A stretch of DNA of 64,000 nt from Limnanthes douglasii subsp. nivea (taxonomy: Eukaryota > Streptophyta > Magnoliopsida > Brassicales > Limnanthaceae), in the NCBI GenBank assembly GCA_036936605.1, contig JAUPFV010000004.1:121632852-121696851 (forward strand), given 5' to 3'. Under the pieces are notes generated by a model. That model was not told the origin of the DNA, did not search any database, and saw only the letters and a list, made by a program, of their open reading frames with translations. Both the position numbers and the translations under genes were made by a program. The stretch's first letter is position 1. Each line of letters opens with the position of its first letter. Positions 23,701 to 36,311 of the stretch are shown here, in pieces.

Positions 23701-25600
23701 AACTATATCGAAGCCCAACAACCTCTTTTTTACAAGCCTATTAGATGTACACCTAAGGAATATGAAGAAGATCGAGAGTCTCCAACGGTTATTTTTTATG
23801 AAGAAGTGGAACCGTCTCCAACCATCTTCACGCTTCACCACTAAAAATATGAGGCGTGGGTTTAATATATTCATGATGCGTGTCCAAAAGTATAACCAAA
23901 CGACAAACCCCAAAGGCCTCATACAAGAGTATTTGAACCCGTTTCCGAATCATTTCAAAACCCCCCATAATATGTTCAGCCTGAATATAATTTATATGAT
24001 GTATTAAGGGATAAAAAGATTGAATCTGAATATATTTTATACATTAGTCCTCCTGAAAGCATTCATGGGGACTAATGGGGCTCTCGATGATGATATAATT
24101 ATCTGAATGACAAATTAGACAAATGAGTGATTAAGCTAGTATTTATTCTGTATATGAAAAGTATTTAAATAATGAACCTTGAAGTGTATTTGGGCTTGGA
24201 TAATAGACTTATGGATCTGTTCAACCCATTAAGCCCATTAGACTTAAGTTTCCCATAAATAAGCTTTTAGGTCATTAATAAGGTTAGTGAAATTCAATTA
24301 TTCTAAAACTAATATGTTAGATTTTGTCTCTCAAAATTAAATCTTATCATCTAAATTATCCATTTATCGTGCATCAAAAAAATAATTGCTTTTATCATCC
24401 AAATATACGCTAAAAATTATAACTCTTCCAATAGTTAATACGTAAAATCCCTCCAAAAATTCTTGACGTGATCAACTACATCATGCAATTTTTCGAGCCA
24501 AGATCGCTCCAATATTATATTATATGAAGATTGTGCATCTACCACAATAAAAATACATGTTACATGTTTTTGAAATTCTTATTTTTCGAGGGTCACATGA
24601 TTCTAATTTGTGTTAAAAGTTGTAAAAAACCTTTATAAATCATTTTATTGGTTATAAGGTTATAAAAAGACGATGCTTACTTCATCCACTGAAAGAAAAT
24701 ACCAAAAAAAAATCTTAAAGAACTAAAATCAAAGGTTCGTGAAATAAAGAATGACATACAAGACTACCGTATTTGATGGTAGTTATGACATACATGTAAG
24801 GGATATTGTCGGGACCTCTATCAAATGCCATTACGAAAAAAGAATGCACTTAATTTTGGAGGACTACTAGCTTAAGTAGAGTGACATATAAATTTGAGAA
24901 GATAACCAAAACAAGGATGGATGTGACACAATAACTAAAAATGAATACCCGCATACCGTCATGTGACATACAACAATGAGCCACTAACAGTGACACATGT
25001 CAAATCCAAACCTTATAATGAAATCTCCAGAAACAACAATGTTGAAGCTTCAGAACAACCAAAATACTAAAATCAAGAACAATACTCATGAGAGAATCCC
25101 ACGAGCAACAATAATTACAATATTGGACGAATACATGAATGTCAGGCCAGTGAACCATACACAAAGTTGACCGATAATTTAGAAATTATCAATAAAAAAA
25201 TATAATCACGTCTTGACGACCACATAAGCTACAAGGTTTACAAGATGAAGTCTAGAATATGATTTATGAAGGAAAAATCTTATAGTTTGTTACAAAGAAG
25301 AAAATAAATGACCCAAAAGATATTGCGTCTGATCGTAACCCTCCAGTAAGACATGAAACACAACCCGTAACATGGGCTAAAAAACCAAGAATCTTGGACA
25401 AAAATCCAATCATTTAGGAATAAGATTACCAATATTTAGATCGAGATCTTAATAGAAAGAACATTTGCATAATTACAAGAGAATATCCATTTTTATAGAT
25501 CTCTGAGAACTCAAGGAAAAGATACATAGATTATTTACGATTATAACACTAAGGTCAAATATCACCACACCTCTACCAAAATCTATACTAATATTGGGAT
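23701..25600 (+). other. Probable remains of a plus-strand gypsy element, no clear domain
   Basis: A coding-like stretch, EYEEDRESPTVIFYEEVEPS, starts near 23758 and changes frame often. The rest to 25600 is stop-rich. Its only tie to a retrotransposon is position: it lies just upstream of, and on the same strand as, the protease fragment at 25.7 kb. Confidence 0.3.
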
Positions 25601-26010
25601 TCATAAATAATGATTTAAGAGGAGTAACAATACCACTCAGTAACGTCGTACTAATAACTGGTAAAATTGGTTGGTGCAGAAGTTGAATGCGTTATGCTAG
25701 ACACTAGAAGGTTGACCAACATCTTATACAAGAGTACATATGATAAAATAGAAGGTGTTTGAAAACATGATTCACTCTCCAAGGATTCTAATTGGATTCA
25801 CCGCTATCGATATAAATTTGTTAGGTGAACTCACTTTAGATGCAGACATTTACATGAATTTTTTTAAGAAAAAACTTCGTTATATGTTCATAACAGTAGA
25901 TGCACGTTCCTTTTACAATGTAATTTTGGGAAGACCATAACTGGATAAAATGTATGTCGTAGTCTTTATAGTACATAAATGCCTTATGTACCTAATTAAT
26001 AGAAATGCGG
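25600..26010 (+). pseudogene. Ty3/gypsy protease fragment, plus strand
   Basis: LVGAEVECVMLDTRRLTNIL then YKSTYDKIEGV (25660-25760) matches the active-site segment of Tat proteases, with D-T-R in place of D-T/S-G. After a stop and frame change, GFTAIDINLLGELTLD and ARSFYNVILGRP (25755-25940) give the flap and end motifs, followed by LDKMYVVV. The opposite strand to elements A, B and C shows it is a separate, older insertion. No RT follows. Confidence 0.65.
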
Positions 26011-26890
26011 AGTAATAAGAAGGAATCAAAATACTTGAAAAAAGTTTTATGCAACTTGTTGAACCCTTAAGAAATAACAAATAACGGGTGACCCGATCAT
26101 CATTAATAATATGGATCATCATTAAGAATATGTCTCAATACATTAATAAACAAAAGCACAATAAGTTGTAAATTTAAGATGCACGAGGACAAAAAAAGAC
26201 AAACATTTAACTAAATGTTATGAAGTCTCGCCTAAATCATGGTATAGATTCTCTAACAACATGGTTACACAACAATATTCGTCCAAATCATCAAAGTCGT
26301 AAAAGATGTGAGGTATTCCAGTTTAATATAATGTTTGCTCGTATCTGTAAAAAAACATACAAACAAAAATGCAATAATTCATGTGTGTAACTTTCAAGAT
26401 TAGATCATCTGATATATTAGGATTCGATTCGAGATACGCATCACTATTAAAAATATCTCTTAAAAACTAAGCTCTCGAAGACAACAAATTTGATTATATT
26501 TTAAACTGGTAGTTGCAAATCATACAAATCAATATTAACATCAACACTTCAAACTTGAGTATAGTACCTTTCATTGAAAGACATGTTATGGAATTGAAAA
26601 TTTCCATCATGATGCTCATCTACCTAAAAATGGAAACATTTTTCGATGAAAATCTTAGTAAGTGAAATGTTTTTAGTAAAACATATAAGATAGTAAATGA
26701 GAATACCAAATAGTGAGGGGAGAGCGGGTGAAAAAATCACAAACAACGGTTTATTTGCAAATATCCAATAACAATAAATCGACATAATTCACATGGGCCT
26801 AAAATGTTTGACGTCTTTTTACGATAAAAAAAATCATTTATAAAAATATTTCAAACAATAAAAAGATAACTTACGTTTTTGTTGTATGTA
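26011..26890. other. AT-rich DNA, no gene seen
   Basis: There are no open frames or repeats of note. The start may be the tail of the gypsy fragment, because CLMYLINRNA directly follows the protease block. Confidence 0.45.
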
Positions 26891-26899
26891 TGATTGACC

Positions 26900-28260
26900 T
26901 CGTGCAACATCTTATTTTTTTCTTTGACTTTTTATTCAGAAAACTCGTTAGAAAAAGTTATTTTTGAATTAAGTGTAACCAGATGAGTAAGCTTTATACC
27001 TCTAGTGCATATAGTTTTGTTAGTGAAAAGAAAAAATTAAAATCTTCAATTTGTTATTATGTTTGTAAAAATTTTGACTTCTTGCTATTTCCAAAGGATA
27101 TGTAATTTCTCAATTACATGTCCAGACAAAATGAGAGATAATCCTCTTTGTTATAATTTTGAATTAGTGGCCATTGAAGTCCTCATATAAACACGAGTTA
27201 GAAACATAGTAAAATAAAAGTACAATTTTAATAGTTTCAAGCATATAATGTGTCACGGTTTAACTTGACAATTTGGAAGAAAATTGCTACAAACACGTAT
27301 AATTCAAATATTATTTAAGTGTAATAATAAAATTATATATATATAAATTTTATATGAATGATATGAATATAAAGACATCATTCACATTTATTTTATAGTT
27401 TTTGTAAATATACATAGAATTTTAATAGTGTAAAGTTTTAGATTATCAAATAATTCAACATAATTTTATAATAAAACTAAATATTTTATTCAATTTCTCA
27501 ACTTTCCTCAATTTTTTATTCAAAAGAGTTGTTATGAAAATTGTTGTTTAATAACGTGTCACCAAATTACTAAGCTTTGCAGATGCACCGTATAGATTTG
27601 TTACTGAAAATCTACGATTTTTCGATTTTACCTGTGATTTTTTTATACGTATGATCTTATCTCAACATGGGCTCGCTGATAATTTTGTTCAAACTATAAC
27701 TTGTCACAAACATTTACATGTCCGACCACCATTAGGTGACGAAATATAATCTCAAGTTTCAAAAGCTTGAAAAATACAACATCTAATGTATATAATGTAT
27801 GCTATATTAATAAAATATATAAAAAAGATTTAAACAATGATTTATTTTAAAGGAACATTAAAACATTAAACTCGTGACTATATTTATGGGTTTTTTTTGT
27901 TCTGAATCATGAAAGAGGAAAATGACCTATTGTTATTTATGAAGGATGACTACTTTCTCGTTTACCTTTCACAACAAAATGAGAAGCAATATTGGTTATT
28001 AAATTTTTTAATTAGTGACCATTGAAATCCTCTCATAGACACAAGTTAGAAACATAGTCAAATAAAATTACAATTTTGATAGTTCCAAACATATAAGTTG
28101 TCGCGGCGGATGTATATATAAGAACATCCTTAGTATTTATTTTATAGTTTTAGTAAATATACATAGAATTTTGATAGTCTAAAATGTTAAATTATTAAAT
28201 AATTCAGCTTAGTTTTATAATTAAACTAAATATATTATTTTACAAATAAAAAAATTAAAA
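26900..28260. repeat. Large degenerate direct repeat, ~0.6-0.75 kb units
   Basis: Unit 1 (about 26920-27490) and unit 2 (about 27510-28260) share, in order, TTTTTATTCA...GTTA, ACTAAGCTTT / AGTAAGCTTT, the block TTAGTGACCATTGAA...CTC and AGTTAGAAACATAGT. They then share TTTATTTTATAGTTTTTGTAAATATACATAGAATTTT and the AATTCAACATAATTTTATAAT-like end. Indels are common. It contains no genes and could be a decayed LTR pair or a satellite dimer. Confidence 0.6.
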
Positions 28261-28984
28261 AAATTATATTTTTTTGTAGACTATTTGACCCATGATTTTC
28301 CCTAGATATTGACCCCATTTTATAAATCTCATATATTTAAATTTCATAATTTTTTGTTAAATTTAGGTAGTCATAACAAATATAATGTATTTTTTATTTG
28401 TTTAAAGTTAGATTTAGATATAGTACTTATAAACTAACGTATATTTTTAAGAGGAAAAAATCATGTAAATTATCAAAACGAATTTCTGGTAATGTTTTTT
28501 AAAATAAAATTTCACATTAAGTTTAATATATTTTTACAAAAAAACATGGATTATGATCTTAAAAAAAAATTATAGTTCAATCATTCATAGCCGTTGTAGT
28601 TGTTAGATGATGAGTTATAAGGGTCATTGGTAATTCTAATTTTTTTTACATAGTTGATCTTGTAAATTATGGTGTAGAAATACTATTTTAATGTTTCCCA
28701 AAGTGCCGAAAAAGACTATTTAAGATTATGTATTTAACTAGACTAGAAATTATTATTTATATGATTAGTTATAAGGTGAGTTATTCATATGTATCCAACT
28801 AATTTTCTACCAAATATAATCTTCAATTTTTTTTATATATATTTAAAAGAAAATTATATATTTCAAACCATAGGTCGGGAAAAAAAAGTAAAAGTATCAT
28901 CAGCTTTGTTTTTTAAGATAAACAAAAATAGATAAATGGAAGATATTTTTTGATTTTTTTTTCTCGCCAGACTGAGTTAGGCTA
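28261..28984. other. AT-rich DNA, no gene seen
   Basis: Very AT-rich, stop-dense sequence with no repeat structure that I could resolve. Confidence 0.5.
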
Positions 28985-29960
28985 GTATCGCATCTCACAT
29001 TATGAAGTAGTATATGTCTCACATATCTCTATTACATCATGCATTGTCTTACATATATTTAAGAGTAAAATTCTCGCAATTCTCTATTACATCATGTCTT
29101 CTCTTGCATCTCTTCTATAACATCATGCATTGTCTCTCATCTTTCTATTAATTTATGCATTGTCTCTCATCTTTCGTCTCTCGTCTCTTGTCTCTCATCT
29201 TTTATCTCTCTATTACATCATGCCTTGTCTTTGATCTCGCACGTTGTCTCGCCTCTCTCTATCAGATAATGACTTGTCTCGCATATTTGTACTAGTACAT
29301 GTCTTGCATCTCTTGTCTCTCGTCTCTTGTATTATCTCGCATCTCTCTATTACATCATGCCTTGTACTGCATCTCTCTTGTAACACATGTTTCACATCTC
29401 TCAATTAAATCATACATTTTCTTGCATCTCTTTATTACATCATGTTTTGTCTCTCGTCTTTCATCTTTTCCGGTATTTTTGTATTACATCATGTTTTGTC
29501 TCGTATATCTCTAGTTGTACATATCTTTCATCTATCTATGATATCATGCCTTATCCAACATATATCCATTATATCATGCTATGTCTCACATCTTTCTAGT
29601 AGTATATATCTCTATTAAATCATGCCTTATCTAGTATCGCTCTATCACATCATGTCATGTCTCACATCTATCTATTACATCACATTATATCTCGTACCTC
29701 TCGATTACATTATGCCTTATCTATCATCTCTCGTCTTGGCTAACGTCTCTTTCATATATCATGCGTTGTATTGCATCTTTCTAGTAATACATATCTTGCA
29801 TCTCTCTAGCACATCATGTTTTGTCTCACAACTCTTTATTACGACATTTTATGTCTCACATCTCTCTATTACGACATGCTATGTCTCATATATCTCTATT
29901 ACGACATGTTATGTGTCACATCTCTCTATTACATCATTCTTTGTCTCGCATCTTGGTAAT
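28985..29960. repeat. 30-bp minisatellite, TCTCGCATCTCTCTATTACATCATGCCT type
   Basis: About 1 kb of imperfect units read CATCTCTCTATTACATCATG plus CCTTGTCTCG. In one frame (29800-29950) the translation repeats every ten residues (SHLSITTCYV), which confirms a 30-base period. The 144-codon frame at 29622-30056 is this repeat and not a gene. The TCTCGCATCT core is shared with 5.1-6.4 kb. Confidence 0.85.
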
Positions 29961-30059
29961 GATAAAACCCCTAATCAAACACCAAAATTGTTTATAGAGG
30001 AAAATAAGACTAAAATAATGAAGAACAATAAAACAGAGAAAGAATACGGAATATAATAA

Positions 30060-30330
30060 TGTTTTATGTATAAAAAATCATTTTTATATAATATGAGTTT
30101 CTACCCTTACTTATACTAGTTACAAATGAGTTCTTTTCATATTTCACATTTATCTCCGTCCATTACATGTTTGAAGTAATAAATACAAAATACTGTTTTT
30201 AGTAACTTATAATGTTAAGTGTAATTAAATATATACATATTTATTGTGTTTTATTATCCAGATATTATATATGGAATATAGTCTTATAAAGAGTCCTTCT
30301 AGTCCTTGAGTTAGAGCGTAGTGAAAATTA
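30060..30330 (-). repeat. Possible 3' LTR remnant of element C
   Basis: TGTTTTATGTA is identical to the first eleven bases of the right LTR at 38078. TATACTAGTTACAAA is a weaker match to the TATACTAATTCGGTTACACAAA stretch further in. The rest is too diverged to align by eye. Confidence 0.25.
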
Positions 30331-30589
30331 AGGACTATACAATGGTCGATAATAATATCCCGATGGTGCAATCTTCTAGTTCTTCTTTGTTTTATTTTAA
30401 AACTTGTGCTTCTGATTTTTTCAATTGTCATAGCTCTGTATTCAATTATCTTTTTTGTCGAGGCATCAATTTTCATGCTGAAGTAACAATTCAAACCATA
30501 TCGGCTAGACTCCTAAAAGGCTTAAGGCTTCGTTAGTTTAATTTTCATAGCCGAACTATTATTGGAGACATCTCAAACTTGGTTCATAC

Positions 30590-30670
30590 TTCATTGTTCC
30601 TGCCTCGTTAAAATCATTGGCCGACCAAAACCTCCCTTGAGGTGAAAAAACCTTACTTTGCCAAAATAAA
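30590..30670. repeat. Retrotransposon UTR motif CCTCGTTAAAA...ACCTCCC
   Basis: GCCTCGTTAAAATCATTGGCC is followed by AAAACCTCCCTTGAGG. It resembles the conserved non-coding block that elements B (56190) and C (32300) carry just past integrase. A second such block inside C suggests either a duplication or a piece of another Tat element. Confidence 0.45.
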
Positions 30671-30947
30671 AAGTACATCTAACAATTAGTAGGTTGTTAT
30701 GGTTTTACATGTTTATTCAGTATGCTTTAGTTCTTTGCTAGATATGGATGAGTATCCCCCTTATTTTTTGCTGAAGGATAAAATAAAGATTATATTTATT
30801 TTTATTGCTTTTGTTTTGACTATGTTACGTTATAATTGTTGCGACCCTTATTTTTCAGAATTTACCAAACTGTTGTAAGTGACTATGTATCGATTGTAAG
30901 TAAGTATGCAACATAGTGACGTTTGTCTCTCTTATCTTAGGGGTCGG

Positions 30948-31445
30948 TATATATATATATATATATGACTCATGAGTCACGACATAATATGGCATATTGC
31001 GTAACCTTTACTGGCTTGGTCGATTAACGAGTTTCCTAATTTAACTGTATAAGTTTGGCTAAGTCTTGCATGACCTTATAAACTTGGTTTATTAACCAGT
31101 TCACGATGTTGACCTTTTAAGTCTAGGTTCAGTATGGCCTTTTGTGTGGCCTTATAGGCTTGGTTGATTAACCATGTTCACGAATTTAATTTTAAGTCTA
31201 GACTTAGTATTACCTCTTGGTGGCCTTATATGCTTGGTTTATCAACCATGTTCGCTTATGTATCAGTGTACACGACTCCCCATTTTGTAGCTTTTGTCAT
31301 ATTTACATGGAGATTATTTGACTTATTTTTTCATAGCATGAAGATGGAGACTACTTGGCATATAGCCTATCTATCATGGAAAGCAGTTGACGTATATTAT
31401 GGCTAACACATGGCGAATGGCTTAACAACTTTCATAATTGAGAGC
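30948..31445. repeat. ~74-bp tandem UTR repeats, element A family
   Basis: After a (TA)n run at about 30950-30967, four units anchored on TGCGTAACC, TGCATGACCTTATAAACTTGG, TGTGTGGCCTTATAGGCTTGG and GGTGGCCTTATATGCTTGG are spaced about 74 bases apart (30998-31290). Each holds GGTTxATTAACCAxxTTCACGA. The unit matches the 75-bp repeats of element A at 12.0 kb. CATGGAGATTA and ACTTGGCATATAGCC follow, as at 5.6 kb. The frame 31164-31406 is not a gene. Confidence 0.65.
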
Positions 31446-31984
31446 TTATTGTACGATCTCTATTTTGTTGATAATGAACTTTGACGTATAGCCACATATA
31501 GAGTTATGCATAATATATGTTCTAATTTATGTCAAATGATATTAGTGCTCTTAAGTGTATTTCACAAAGAAATAATTGCTTCCTAAATGTATGCATGTTC
31601 GTTAATATATCATATGATGTCTAATGATTGTTAAGCGGAGTAATAAGATGTACCTCTTTTGTAGGTTGTATTTTTTGAAGTTCGAGTTATAAAGTGAAGC
31701 TATTGACAAAGACTAAAAATTATTAGAATATCCATTGAGGAAGTTATAAAAGATATTCACTTTGATGGCGAGGAGTTGTGATGCTTTTGTTATATAGGTT
31801 TCAAGCTCATTTTTCAGAATGCCTCCAATGTATTTGAAAGTTGTTAATGTTGCGTGTGTGTCCCTTTTTCTGTATGTTATTGTAGTAGCTATGTGACTGC
31901 GCGATGTACATACACCAATAATTTAGACTCACATGTCATATGCATAATGATGTGTTTAAAGAACGTTAACACCTCCAATAAACT

Positions 31985-32125
31985 CGGTGGATTTAAAGAA
32001 CGTAGCACCTCAAATATAAATAGTGCATTTAAAAATGTAGCACCTCGAATATAAATAGTGCGTTTAGAGAGCGTAGCACCTCGAATATAAACAATGCATT
32101 TAAAGAGCGTAGCACTTGAATATGG
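31985..32125. repeat. 36-bp tandem repeat, about four copies
   Basis: The unit CGTAGCACCTCGAATATAAA TAGTGCATTTAAAGAG recurs without gaps. The minus-strand frame shows the 12-residue echo GATLSKRTIYIR / GATFLNALFIFE. It lies in the UTR of remnant C. Confidence 0.85.
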
Positions 32126-32422
32126 TTGTTTCCTCGAAAAGTGTTGATAATAAATGTATAACACTTCAGATTATTTACTCTTGGTCAACAACTTCAAAGA
32201 TGATCAGTCTTTGACTAGTTACCAACATTATTTAAATACTTGTGTTTAAAACAACCATTGGCCAAAAAATATTTTTATCAATATTTTCGAATATTTACAT
32301 GACACCTCATTAAAATCTCTCTGGGCCAACAGGGTAGGAAATAATATGCCAATTATTCAAAAATATTTAAAACAAGAACATCATTCCCAGTATAGCTTCA
32401 GGTGTTCTATATTCCAAATATG

Positions 32423-33580
32423 TTAATGGATCATCCCCTGCTCATCACAAAGGCGATATATACCCAACTTTATTCTCCACATCACTATATAAGGACCCTC
32501 CCAATTCAGGGCCATCTTTCCAATTCGTTTATCCTTTGTATGGAGGAAAATTTTCCTTAAGTCTTTGCCACCCACTTTAAAATCCCTTTTTCTCACCTTC
32601 GAATTATATCGAATCCTCATTAAAGTTTGATAATGAGTCATATTCAAATGAGCTCTAACTCTTTTTTCTTGAATAAAATCTAGTTCTGTTCTTTTTGCCT
32701 CTTCATTTACTTCTTCAGAATATTGAAGTACTCTGTAAGAAGGTAAAGTAGACTTTACATGACTAACAATATCTATACCATACACCAAGGCAAAATGTGT
32801 TTCTTGAGTAGCCTCTCTAGGACTTGTACGATAAGCCCAAAACACCTCTTGCAAATAATTAGGACATTTCACTGCAACACATGTTAAATTCTTCTTCAAA
32901 CCCTCCAAAATAGATATGTTGGTAACTTCTACTTGACTATTCTCTTAAGGATGAAAATGTGTAGAAAACATTGTGTTATTCCCATCGAAGCGCAAAAAAC
33001 ATTATTTATCTAGTTGTTGAATTGAGAACCATTGCCCGTAGTGATTTTCCGAGGCACTCCAAAGCGACAACCTATATTATTCACAATGAAGTAATAACAC
33101 CCTTAAGTTTTGTTCCAGATAGTGGTTCAGCTTCAGCCCACTTTAAAAAATAATCAACCGCTACTATAATCATGTGACGCTCTCTAGAAGCCATAAGCAA
33201 TGGTCCTACCAAATATATTCCTCATATATAAAAAAGAATAACTTCAGATATAGAAATAAACGGTACTCCTGGTCTGTGAATAGAATTGGCAAAACGTTGA
33301 CAAATATCACAGTCTCAGACTAAAACTTTAGCATCATTCATAATTGAAGGCCAATAATAACCTGCGAAAAAAACCTGAAATGTCAAATACTTGAAACCAC
33401 AATAAGCTGAACCTTCACCATCATGCAACTCTGATAAAATCTCTTGAGATTCTTTCTTTCCCAAATAACGCAACAATGTTCTACTATTTTTTTTATATAA
33501 CACTCCATCCAATACCACGTAACCATGTGCCTTGTATCTTAACATTTTGGGAAACTGTGGATCTTGAGGTAACATACCTC
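32423..33580 (-). pseudogene. Integrase of element C, decayed
   Basis: The N-terminal part is at 33575-33315 (LYKKNSRTLLRYL, ELHDGEGSAYCGFKYLTFQV, YYWPSIMNDA); the second zinc-binding His is replaced by Tyr. DCDICQRFA and the core IIVAVDYFLKWAEAEPL follow in about 33300-32950 with stops. The C-terminal part (32908-32423) holds FWAYRTSPREATQETHFALV, FKVGGKDLRKIF and NWEGPYIV and is open for 161 codons. Confidence 0.82.
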
Positions 33581-33699
33581 TTATTAAAAAATTAAGAATA
33601 TCACATCTCTAATCACTTTGATCCAGAGTGACAAATACTTCTTTAGCATATTTACATTTCTTAGATCGTGTTAAAATCAAAGGAATCTCTTGTAAATAT

Positions 33700-34120
33700 A
33701 TCCATGGATATTCTTATGTATAAGAAATTGTTGCTAAGGAATCAACAACTGTATTATCTCCTCGGTTAATATGTTTAACAATCACTTTGTCAAACAAAAA
33801 GTCAAATTTTGAAGCTCTTATAAGTACAAAATTAAATGATCTTTCATAGCCTTGAATACACCTTCCATATGATTTCCTAATAGTTGCGAATCTGTTTCCA
33901 AACAAACTATTGTTGCTCTACAGAGATTTGCAGGCCTTAACCTAACCAACACAGCCTCATATTTAGCTTCATTATTCGATGCGTGAAAATCAAATCAAAT
34001 CACATGATACATTGTCTCTCTAAAATGAGCAACTAATTGTACCCTTGCATTGCATCCCAATATGCTAGACCCACCATCTGTTCGAATCACCCACATCAAA
34101 TTTTAGGGCAAGATATCTTA
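33700..34120 (-). pseudogene. Second RNase H (aRNH) of element C, decayed
   Basis: Minus-strand reading gives ASNNEAKYEAVLVRLRPANL then LETDSQLLGNHMEG, the E and D motifs of the aRNH domain, and HINRGDNTVVDSLA near its end. The NNEAxYEA motif is better preserved than in element A. Stops break the frame. Confidence 0.7.
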
Positions 34121-34199
34121 TCTGTTTCCTTATCTGATCGGCTCGAAGGAAATTCGATGAGATAATCAGCTAAAGCTAGATCTTTAATAGTTGCACGAG

Positions 34200-35180
34200 G
34201 AGCCAAAATGATATCAAAATATCCCAGTTATAATGATCATTTAGTCATTCTACCAGAAATATCTAGTTGTTGTAACTCATTGTTCAAGGGAAAAGAAGTT
34301 CAAACCAGGATGGTGTGAGCTTGAAAATATGAGCGCATTTTCCTAAAATACTTTTACTAACTTAATAAACTGGCGTTGAAACTCCATTGTCTTCGCATAT
34401 CAAAATAACGCTTTAGGAAAAATCAGACACTGCTATCTATAAGAACAGTTGCTTCACAATCTGGTGTCCACTCAAATTCTTTAGGTATTCGTAATACTTG
34501 GAAAAAAGGAAAACATTTGTCAGAATACCTTGAAATAAAACGATTACGGGAAACTAACATTCCAGTCAAGACTTGCACTTCCTTTATAGTTCGAGGCGAT
34601 GTCATCGAAACCAATTCCTTCAACTGTTCAGGATCTTGTTCTATTCTCTTTTCACTAATAATATACGCCAAACATTTCCCTAATCGGACACCAAAAGTAC
34701 ATTTCGCATAATTCAACTTCAAACGAATAGCTCTAAAATTTAGAAAAGTATCCTCTAGATCTTCAAGGTGTTCACCATCTATGGAGCTCTTAACCAAAAT
34801 ATCATCAATGTATACCTCCATATTTCTTTCGATTTGAGGAGCAAAGTCCTTGTTCACCAACCTCTAATATGTTGCTCCAACATTCTTCAACCCAAATGGC
34901 ATAAACATATAACAATGTAGTCATCGATCAGTGATGAATGTTATACTTTCCTAATCGTTTGGATCCATTTGAATCTGATTATACCATGCAAAAGAATCAA
35001 TAAAAGAAATAATTTTATTCTACTTCCAGCTGATCTATTCGAGGGACAGGGAATGAATCTTTAGGGCATGCTCGATTCAAATTTATAAAGTTAAACACAT
35101 ATTCTCCACTTTCTGTTTTCTTTTTAACTAATACCGGGTTAGCAATGCATAAAGGATATATTATGCCTCCCTAATATGCC
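34200..35180 (-). pseudogene. Reverse transcriptase and first RNase H of element C
   Basis: NLNRACPKDSFPVPRIDQL lies at about 35080-35030, then a badly broken palm. An open stretch (34860-34423) follows with MEVYIDDILVKSS (catalytic YIDD), LKLNYAKCTFGV, GKCLAYIISEKRIEQDPEQL and the start of RNase H. It continues with stops to about 34200. Confidence 0.82.
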
Positions 35181-35679
35181 CGACATTGGAGAGACAATCT
35201 ACTTCTTGACCAATAACCTCTGACCTTTCCACAAAAATATCTTGCATCTTCTGAATAACATGTTTTATCTTCGGATTAATAGCTAGGCTATGGTATATTA
35301 TCTCAGATGAAACTCCTATTACATATTAAACAAAAACTGTAACAAATGACCACGCAAGGTTGAAGACAACAATGTTCCTATTCATAAAATTTTCCCATTA
35401 AATAAAATATGGTCTTCAATATCCTCGCTCACTATTAAATAACATGGGGTTTCCCTCAGATCATCTACTTTTTCTTCATCCGAGGTCAACCCCCTTGGTT
35501 GTTATTCATCCATTCGATCGCCAGAAGTGGAACCTCAAACCCTGAGTAATGTCGTATAACATTTCCTGGCTACTTTTTGGTCACTTTGAACCACACCAAC
35601 TCGATCTCCAACAACATACTTCAAACATTGATGCACAATAAAAACAACATCATACATCATTGAAAGCCAAAATCTCCCA

Positions 35680-36060
35680 AAATAGCATTATAACTAGTCG
35701 GACACTCAACCACCATAAACAGAAATTTAACTTTATTTTTAAATTGGCCTTTACCTAAACATACCTCACCTTCAAATTCCCCAATCACCTTAGCTATAAC
35801 ACATGTAACCCAATTATAGTATGATCAGATTGAAAAATTCGAGGAGGATTACGCATTCTATCATACGTAGATTTGAATAACACATTTGGTGAACTCCCTC
35901 TATCAATCAAATTACGTATTATTTCAACTTCATATATTTATTCCCCTATAACCACTGCATCCTCATGAGGAACACTCCCTGCTATTCCCGTCAAATCATT
36001 CTCATTGAATATAATAAAAGGAGTATCATGCTTGCCATATAAATAAGTAGACATCTTTCC
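35680..36060 (-). pseudogene. Aspartic protease of element C
   Basis: LIDRGSSPNVLFKSTYDRM (about 35910-35860) is the active-site segment, with D-R-G instead of D-S-G, so the catalytic motif is lost. Upstream, TPFIIFNENDLTG is the usual pre-protease motif. Confidence 0.7.
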
Positions 36061-36311
36061 ATCTACTTAAGTTGCTAAATTGACAACATATCTTTTTTCT
36101 GAAACTATTGGTGTTACCAGTTATGGAATCTCCCCAAAGATGGTAAATAAATCAAAATACTCACATAAAATTCGAACTCGTCCTTGCTATATCGGTTCAT
36201 CCACAACCATCAAAATTAATCGATCTGGATATGCATCCAAATATTCTGAGGCTGTGTCAAACTCATCGAACTTAGAGTCTGGAACCATCAGTGCGCTTTC
36301 TTCCTTCGAAT

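Noticed and set aside
28985..29960. CRISPR-like array
   Set aside because: Units are imperfect and contiguous without unique spacers, and the genome is a plant. It is a minisatellite.
29622..30056. 144-codon plus-strand open frame
   Set aside because: It is a translation of the 30-bp minisatellite. The protein repeats every ten residues and has no domain.
32423..32908. 161-codon frame as a stand-alone host gene
   Set aside because: AYRTSPREA and NWEGPY motifs show it is the integrase C-terminus of element C.
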